Source: Okapia johnstoni
Lineage: Eukaryota; Chordata; Mammalia; Artiodactyla; Giraffidae
Length of the DNA stretch: 64,000 nt
Assembly: GCA_024291935.2 (NCBI GenBank)
Contig: CM044309.1
Span: forward strand, 98,295,628 to 98,359,627
Direction: 5' to 3'
Shown here: one piece after another, positions 57,523 through 64,000 of the stretch
Layout of the letters: each line of letters opens with the position of its first letter
Numbering within the stretch: the first letter of the stretch is position 1
The notes under the pieces: generated by a model
What the model saw: only the letters and a program-made list of their open reading frames with translations
What the model was told of the DNA's origin: nothing
The model's database searches: none
Made by a program: the position numbers and the translations under genes

Positions 57523-57713
57523 ATGGCTCTCCAACTTATCACTTCAATCCTTAAAAAAATTATTTGAGGGTTCTTGTTAAAAAGAAACTTGCTTAGTTTA
57601 CCCATAGGAAATCAGATTTCCTAGATTTGAGGTGAAGCTAGGAAAGTGGCATTTTTAATAAACTTCTCCAATATTCTGATACAAAGTAATGCCTTCTCCA
57701 TGCTCTGAGAACC
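57523..57713 (+). mobile_element. MER5-like (hAT-Charlie) DNA transposon relic
   Basis: TAATGGCTCTCCAACTTATC at the left, then GGGTTCTTGTTAAA, AAATCAGATTTCCTAGATTT and GTGGCATTTTTAATAAACTT, ending GCTCTGAGAACC. These follow MER5A landmarks in order. Diverged, and no coding capacity in this family. Confidence 0.6.
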
Positions 57714-58278
57714 TCTTACCTAAACATTTATCCCAGTAGGCTACTACTTTCAGATTTCTTCCATTTGGATTTTCCTTGGGGTCATAGCTCATTCTTCCAT
57801 ATTTTATCCATCTTTCAAGGATAGTTGTCTACTTCAAAACCTCTTTTTTGCAAGTAGGGTGATGTCAAGTGCTTAATTACAAGCGAAGCATCTGCACCAA
57901 CCAATCAGAACAGAGGCCAACCCAAACAGAATAGATGTCAACATTAAAGAATATTGTAGTTGTACCTGTGCCTACCCGTCAGTACTAGCCTTTGAAGAAT
58001 TCATTTTAAGCAGCTATATTTCTGTAACTATTAATTTGCACATAGCATTTTTAACAGATTTATAATCCATATACCAGAAAACCCAGATATAATCCATATA
58101 CCATAAAATTCAACCATTTAAAGCAGGCAGTTTAATCACACATAGTTTTTTTCATTTTTTATGATTTATTGATTTGTGAATGTATATTACCTATATCAAA
58201 AAACAATTTGGATTACTTTTTCCAAAGATATATGTCTTCTTATATTTTTCACAGTCACTTGTCTAGTCTCCCCACATA
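57714..58278. other. No gene or recognised repeat
   Basis: A short stretch near 58105-58135 recalls an L1 3' segment (AAAATTCAACCATTTAAAGC) but is too short to call. Confidence 0.4.
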
Positions 58279-59848
58279 ATCAGTTCAGTTCAGTTGCTCA
58301 GTAGTGTCCAACTCTTTGCGAGCCCATGGACTGCAACATTCCAGGCTTCCCTGTCCATTACCAACACCCGGAGCTTGCTCAAACTCATGTGCATCGAGTC
58401 ACTGATGCCATCCAACCATCTCATCCTCTGTTGTCCCTTTTCCCTCCTGCCTTCAGTCTTTCCCATCATCTGGGTCTTTTCCAGTGAGTCAGCTGTTTGT
58501 ATCAGGTGGCCAAAGTATTGAAGCTTCAGCATCAGTCCTCGCAATGAATATTAAAGATTGATTTCCTTTAGGATTGACTGGTTTGATTTCCTTGCTGTCC
58601 AAGGGACTCTCTAGAGTCTTCTCCAACACCACAGTTCAAAAGCATCAATTCATCAGCGCCCAGCTTTCTTTATAGTCCAACTCTCATATCCATACATCAC
58701 TACTGGATAAACAATAGCTTTGAATAGACAGACCTGTCTGTAAAGTAGTGTCTCTGCTTTTTAATATGCTGTCCAAGTTTGTTATAGCTTTTCTTCCAAG
58801 GAGCAAGCATCTTCTAATTTCGTGACTGCAGTCACCATCTGCAGTGATTTTGGAGTCAAAGAAAAAAAGTCTCTCACTGTTTCCATTGTTTCCCCATCTA
58901 TTTGCCATGAAGTGATGGAACCGGATGCCATGATCTTCATTTTTTGAATGTTTAGTTTTAAGACACCTTTTTTTTTGCTCTCCTCTTTCACTTTAATCAA
59001 GAGGCTCTTTAGTTCCTCTTCACTTTTTTTTCCCTCAACCTTTTTTTAAGGTTGGTGTCATCTGCATATCTGAGGTTATTAATATTTCACTCTGCAATCT
59101 TATTCCAGCTTGTGCTTCATCCAATCCAGCATTTTGCATGATGTACTATGCATATAAGTTAAATAAGCAGGGTGACAATATACAACCTTGATGTACTCCT
59201 TTCCCAATTTGGAACCAGTCCCTTGTTCCATATCTGGCTCTAACTGTTGCTTCTTGATCTGCATACAGATTTCTCGGGAGGCAGGTAAGGTGGTCTGGGG
59301 TTCCCCTCTCTTGAAGAATTTTCTGCAGTTTGTTGTGATACACACAGTCAAAAGCTTTGGCGTAGTCAGTGAAGCAGAAGTAGATATTTTTTCTGGCATT
59401 CTCTTGCTTTTTCTTTGATCCAACAGATATTGGCAACTTTATCTCTGGTTCCTTGGCCTTTTCTAAATCCAGTTTGAACATCTGGAAGTTCTCAGTTCAC
59501 ATACTGTTGAAGCCTTGCTTGGAGAATTTGGAGCTTTACTTGCTAGCATGTGAGATGAGTGCAATTGTGTGGTAGTCTGAACATTCTTTGACATTGTGTT
59601 TCTTTGGGATTGGAATGAAAACTGACCTTTTCCAGTCCTGTGGCCACTGCTGAGTTTTCCAAATTTGGTGGCTTATCAAGTGCAGCACTTTAAGAGCATC
59701 ATCTTATAGGACTTGAAATAGCTTAGCTGGAATTCCATCACCTCCACTAGCTTTGTTCATGGTGAAGCTTCCTAAGACCCAGTTGACTTCATACTCCAGG
59801 ATGTCTACCTATAGGTGAGTGATATCCCCATAGTGGTTATCTGAATCA
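58279..59848 (-). mobile_element. BovB LINE, older copy, first of a head-to-tail pair
   Basis: The 3' end is at 58279 (TCAGTTCAGTTCAGTTGCTC). The 5' truncation at about 59848 lies upstream of the reverse transcriptase. YADD is at 59057-59068. It is visibly more decayed than the neighbouring copy, with poly(T) insertions near 58970 and 59025-59047 and multiple frameshifts. Its pieces 58684-59000 and 59100-59481 lie in different frames. Confidence 0.94.
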
Positions 59849-59849
59849 G

Positions 59850-60990
59850 AATCAGTTCAGTTCAGTTCAGTTGCTCTGTCGTGTCCAACTCTTTGCGACC
59901 CCATGAACTGCAGCACACCAGGCCTCCCTGTCCATCACCAACTTCCGGAGTTCATCCAAACTCATGTCTGTTGAGTCAGTGATGTCATCCAACCATCTCA
60001 TCCTTTGTCGTTCCCTTCTCCTCCTGCCCTCAATCTTTCCCAGCATCAGGGTCTTTTCCAATGAGTCAGCTCTTCGCATGAGGTGGCCAAAGTATTGGAG
60101 TTTCAGCTTCAACATTAGTCCTTCCAATGAACACCCACGACTGATCTCCTTTAGGATGGACCAGTTGGATCTCCTTGTAGTCCAAGGAACTCTCAAGAGC
60201 CTTCTCCAACACCACAGTTCAAAAGCATGAATTCTTTGGCACTCAGCTTTCTTATAGTCCAACTCTCACATCCATACATGACCACTGGAAAAACCATAGC
60301 TTTGACTAGATGGACCTTTGTTGGCAAAGTAATGTCTCTGCTTTTCAATACGCTATCTAGGTTGGTCATAACTTTCCTTCCAAGAAGTAAGCATCTTTTA
60401 ATTTCATGGCTGCAGTCACCATCTGCAGTGATTTTGGAGCCCAGAAAAATAAAGTCTGCCACTGTTTCCACTGTTTCCCCACCTATTTGCCATGAAGTGA
60501 TGGGATCGGATGCCATGATCTTAGTTTTCTGAATGTTGAGCTTTAAGCCAACTTTTTCAGTCTCCTCTTTCACTTTCATCAAGAAGCTCTTTAGTTCTTC
60601 TTCACTTTCTGCCATAAGGGTGGTGTCATCTGCATATCTGAGATTACTGATATTTCTCCTGGCAATCTTGATTCCAGCTTGTGCTTCCCCCAGCCCATCA
60701 TTTCTCATGATGTACTCTGCATATAAGTTAAATAAGCAGAGTGACAATTTACAGCCTTGACGTACTCCTTTCCCGATTTGGAACCAGTCTGTTGTTCCAT
60801 GTCCAGTTCTAACTATTGCTTCCTGACTTGCATACAGGTTTCTCAAGAGGCATGTCAGGTTGTCTGGTATTTCCATCTGTTTCAGAATTTTCCACAGTTT
60901 ATTGTGATCCATGCAGTCAAAGGCTTTGGCATAGTCAATAAATCAGATATAGCTGTTTTTCTGGAACTCTCTTGCTTTTTCGATGATGTT
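59850..60990 (-). mobile_element. BovB LINE, younger copy, second of a head-to-tail pair
   Basis: The 3' end starts with TCAGTTCAGTTCAGTTCAGT at 59850, immediately at the truncated 5' edge of the preceding copy, in the same orientation. It ends after the FIDYAKAFD region near 60990. YADD is at 60625-60636. Confidence 0.95.
59867..60912 (-). pseudogene. BovB reverse transcriptase with a single frameshift
   Basis: A 239-codon frame (60193-60912) holds GKGVRQGC, YADD and CESW. A 1-bp loss near 60252, where TTTATAG became TTATAG, shifts into a 131-codon frame (59867-60262) that holds [10 protein letters not shown] and the C-terminal end. Apart from this and the 5' truncation it is close to intact. 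Confidence 0.9.
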
Positions 60991-62337
60991 CAATACGCGC
61001 AACTTTGTGAATAAGTGAGTAAATAATGTTGATTCTTAAATATCCCAAATCTACTTGAGTGTACGTTTGTATTCTGACAACTGCAGCATTCAGGAATCTG
61101 AATATATAAAAACAGAACAGCTACAACAATTTACAAAAAAACAAGCACTTTAACTACCAAGTTATTAATGTGGTTATACAACAATTTGAGTAAGTCCAGG
61201 GCAGGATATTATAATTCTAATAAAAACAAAACATTCAAAAATAAAAACACTGAAATATAAATATTGTATATACACATCTACAAATAGTGTACAATAGGTA
61301 TATAAAGAATTCTGCATTACACCAACAAGAATTCGACTAAGCAAGATGTATGCTCCTCCCAGTCAGTGTCTAAGATAAACTCTTTGTAGACATTTTGCTA
61401 TGTGGCAAATCTTCTAAAATGTCAATATTCCAACATACACAATTTCAATAATGCCATTTTTTCCAATGCTCACACAACATTAAAAAAAAAACAAAATCAT
61501 GATAAGTAACACTGAAAGAAGATAGCATGCTTTACAGTTTAACAAGTTATTTTATTTTCTCTACCAATTCTCTAAGGTAATTACGAGACTGAATGATTTG
61601 GTATACACTCTTATAAATCTAGGACACATTCTTTAATCTCCATAACTGTTCTTACCAGTCCTCCTAGTTATAACTCCGCTGTCAAGTATACTTTATTCCA
61701 CTGAGACTGAAATCCTTTACACAACCTGTGTTAAAAATATTCATAAATCATCTAAAACATAGCTGCCTGTATTTTCAGTCAGGAATGGCAAAAAACTCCA
61801 GACTTAGCTCATATTTTTGTCTCTACCAAGTTATAAGATACTAGGGTTAATCAAAGCAAGTCAACAAAATTTGTCTTCTGTGTCACTAAATTCACAGTCC
61901 TCTTACATTTCTCCTCTAATATTTACTTCATTCCATCATTCAGGTCTTCAGTTTTCCTTAACTTTTGTCATTTCCCCTTTGTCATACTTGATAGGGATAA
62001 TATCAGTCATTTAGATGTTACAGAAAATTAATTTTAAATGAACATGTTTGTTTCCTCTTTGGCTTCAGAGACACCCCTGAAGTCACACCTGACCTACATA
62101 CCCCGAAGATGAATGCTTTAATCTTTTAGTATAATGTTAAACAACGGGATAGGGACTCTCCTCAGGGAAAGAACCTTTAGGAGGATGAGCTGTGAAGTTG
62201 TTGGCGTTCTGCTCATCACTGAAAGCTGCCAAGGATATGGGGAGAGCCCTGTGTTATTTTTCATGGATCTTCCCAGGATTTGAAGCATGCCATTTCTTAC
62301 TTCAACAGATATTGTGTCAAGCACTGGCCATTCATTA
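60991..62337. other. No gene or recognised repeat
   Basis: Mostly AT-rich, with several AATAAAA-type motifs on the plus strand near 61219-61250 and AAAAAAAAAACAAAA at 61483. It does not resemble the repeats nearby. ORFs at 61817-62014 and 62118-62324 have no recognised domains. Confidence 0.4.
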
Positions 62338-63540
62338 AGAATGTAGTGGTGATTACAATAGATAAGTTCTCTACTGTTGTTTGGTTTAAAAGAGTAATGA
62401 GGAAATAGATCTTATAAAAATAAATGAGCATGCATGGTAATTCCAAATACTGATAAGTATTATATTGACATCATTCTCGTAGCTTCCACCCCAATGTTAA
62501 TGTGATAAAAATTGCCTTTGGGAAGGACCCAGGAAAGATTATGGCTACCTTACAAAAAATCATCAAGATTTTGTTTTGTTTTGTTTTCTGTGAAACTGAC
62601 TTTGGCAATGAGTCTCCATGACAGACAGCCAAATTGTGTGAGAGGGAAGAATCTCCCTTTCATAAGTCCTGTCTCCAGGGATGGCAAAGAAAGACAGTGT
62701 ATTGGAGAAACAATGAACAAGCCAGTGTTGCTCAAGAAACCTGGGAAGGATATAATGATGTTTCTATGGGGAGCAAGAAAAGTGGAATATCTTGTAAATC
62801 AAAATAAGAAGTTTGGATTTTTATTTTCTAAATAAGAGATGGCAATCCACTGGAAGATTTTAATTAGAGAAATAGTATAATTTGATTAATAGTATAATTT
62901 GAATTGATGCTTTTGAATTGCAGAGCTGGAGAAGGCTCTTGAGAGTCCCTTGCACTGCAAGGAACTCAAACCAGTCAATCCTAATGGAAATTAACCCTGA
63001 GTATTCATTGGAAGGATTGATGCTGGGAAAGATTGAAGGCAAAAGGAGAAGGTGGTGACAGAGGATGAGATGGTTAGATAGTATCACCTACTCAATGGAC
63101 ATGAGTTTGAGCAAACTCTGGGAGATGGTGAAGGACAGGGAAGTCTGGCATGCTACAGTCCATGGAGTCACAAAGAGTTGGACATGACGTAGTGACTGAA
63201 TAACAACATGATTTGATTTACACTGTAAAATGTCACTCAGATTGCTACATGAAAAACGTATTTCAGATAGGAAGTTGGAAACTGGAAGATCAACTAGAAG
63301 ATTTTATCCAGGTCAGAAATGATGGTTTGCCTTCAGGTAATTCAGTAGAGATAAAAGAAAGAAGATGTAAGCTGGATTTAGGAACTTTCATAAGATGAAT
63401 TCAATAACTTTGGAATCAAACATAGCCTGGCATGAATCTTTCTTTAAAACTGATGAAGCATGAGACTTTGATCAAGTTATTTTCTGACATTCTATTCAAG
63501 TAGTCATGAGCAGTATAGTGTGATAGACTATAAAAATGAT
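62338..63540 (+). repeat. Possible old mammal-wide repeat, unnamed, interrupted by BovB
   Basis: AAGTTTGGATTTTTATTTTC (about 62811), GGCAATCCACTGGAAGATTT (about 62841), then after the BovB ATGATTTGATTTACACTGTA (about 63209) and ATCCAGGTCAGAAATGATGG (about 63306) follow the order of a widespread mammalian repeat I remember but cannot name. A (TTTTG)n tract lies at about 62569-62588. Confidence 0.45.
62889..63206 (+). mobile_element. BovB 3' fragment with internal deletion
   Basis: From GAATTGATGCTTTTGAATTG to GTGACTGAATAACAAC. About 100 bp are missing near 63021 (GGATTGATG joins directly to CTGGGAAAGATTG). ATAATTTGATT (62877-62887) and ATGATTTGATT (63209-63219) match at 10 of 11 positions and are probably the target-site duplication. 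Confidence 0.88.
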
Positions 63541-64000
63541 GACAAATTCTTCTCATCCCTGCATCTCAGCTCTTGTAATATAATTTTACAGGTCTCCCCA
63601 TTGAGACAGGAGCCTGTTAATTCGCCCTTCACCTTTTGAATCTGGGTTGGCCCTATCACTTTATTGGTCAATAGAACATTAGCGTCATAATGTAAGTGGA
63701 GACCTAAAAGTTGTTGCACAGTGAGGATTCCCCTCTACTTAGACTCTTTGGGTATTTGCCAAACCACCATATGACGAAGCTCTGGCTGGCCTCCTATTTG
63801 AGGGGCAACATGTGGTCCAGTCACTTTTGTCATCATAGCCAATGCCCACAATCAATGCCTTTCAACTGACTGGCAGGTGACTGTATTTACATAAGTGATC
63901 ATGGTTGAGATTAACAGAAAAACAATCCAGCCAAGGCAGCCTTAATTGCTAACCTACAGAATCATGAGCTAAATAAATGGTTGTCTCAAGCCACTAGGCT
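63541..64000 (+). mobile_element. MLT1-type LTR, cut by the window edge
   Basis: CTACAGAATCATGAGCTAAA, an AATAAA polyadenylation-like signal at about 63973-63978, and GGTTGTCTCAAGCCACTAGG match the 3' half of an MLT1-type LTR in the sense direction. Upstream, GACAGGAGCCTGTTAATTCG and CTATCACTTTATTGGTCAAT are compatible with the same family. It resembles the LTR end at 12040-12150. Confidence 0.6.

Noticed and set aside
6581..60760. A repeated 75-codon ORF starting MLSFKPTFSLSSF (also MLSFKST...) at 6581-6808, 11469-11696, 28719-28943, 48986-49213 and 60533-60760, looking like a small conserved gene family
   Set aside because: Each copy is the antisense strand of the BovB reverse transcriptase around YADD. 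The similarity reflects the LINE sequence, not selection on a peptide.
62512..62835. 107-codon plus-strand ORF
   Set aside because: Overlaps an old repeat and a TTTTG tract, with no recognised domain.
9197..64000. An endogenous retrovirus with internal genes between MLT1-type LTRs
   Set aside because: No gag, pol or env-like sequence. The LTR pieces are isolated and tens of kilobases apart.

Overview
This window is AT-rich mammalian intergenic (or deep intronic) DNA from a ruminant. The call rests on repeat content: 15 separate copies or fragments of the BovB (RTE-type) LINE and about 31 copies of the SINEs tied to it, Bov-tA (tRNA-Glu-like head plus Bov-A body) and Bov-A2 (dimeric Bov-A). 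This combination is restricted to ruminants. I cannot tell cattle from sheep, goat or deer by eye. I see no host protein-coding gene, rRNA, true tRNA, CRISPR array or CpG island. Every ORF above about 100 codons that I checked falls in a repeat or is uninterpretable.

Layout. 1-9 kb: an antisense L1 relic carrying a SINE, a (TA)n tract, a Tigger-like DNA-transposon relic, an antisense MLT1-type LTR, and the longest BovB copy (about 2.27 kb, from the end of the endonuclease domain to the 3' end). 9-12.2 kb: an old MLT1-type LTR taken apart by nested insertions (BovB, a Bov-tA pair in inverted orientation, Bov-A2, BovB). 12-24 kb: mostly unassigned AT-rich sequence with a perfect 86-bp tandem duplication, SINE clusters, a BovB with a 13-bp target-site duplication and a SINE inside it, and a small bovine-type L1 3' end with an apparent 5' inversion. 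24-40 kb: BovB fragments, including one internally inverted copy bounded by a target-site duplication, an L1 3' region broken by a SINE, two MIRs, and a BovB whose reverse transcriptase is broken by one stop codon. 40-47 kb: L1 3' ends, SINEs and BovB 3' ends. 47-57 kb: long antisense L1 sequence interrupted by a BovB with the longest open frame here (429 codons), by an opposite-strand BovB, and by a 452-bp segment I cannot classify. 57-64 kb: a MER5-like relic, two head-to-tail BovB copies, an old unnamed repeat with a BovB inside, and the end of another MLT1-type LTR cut by the window edge.

By my boundaries BovB alone covers about 15.7 kb (roughly a quarter of the window) and the SINEs about 6 kb more. 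All BovB copies are 5'-truncated, and the longer ones also carry frameshifts or stops, so none can be autonomous. The value of the window is as a record of retrotransposition: truncation, inversion, target-site duplication, target deletion, nesting and SINE-tail microsatellites. I found no evidence of a new functional biological system. Family names come from remembered consensus sequences and were not checked by a database search.
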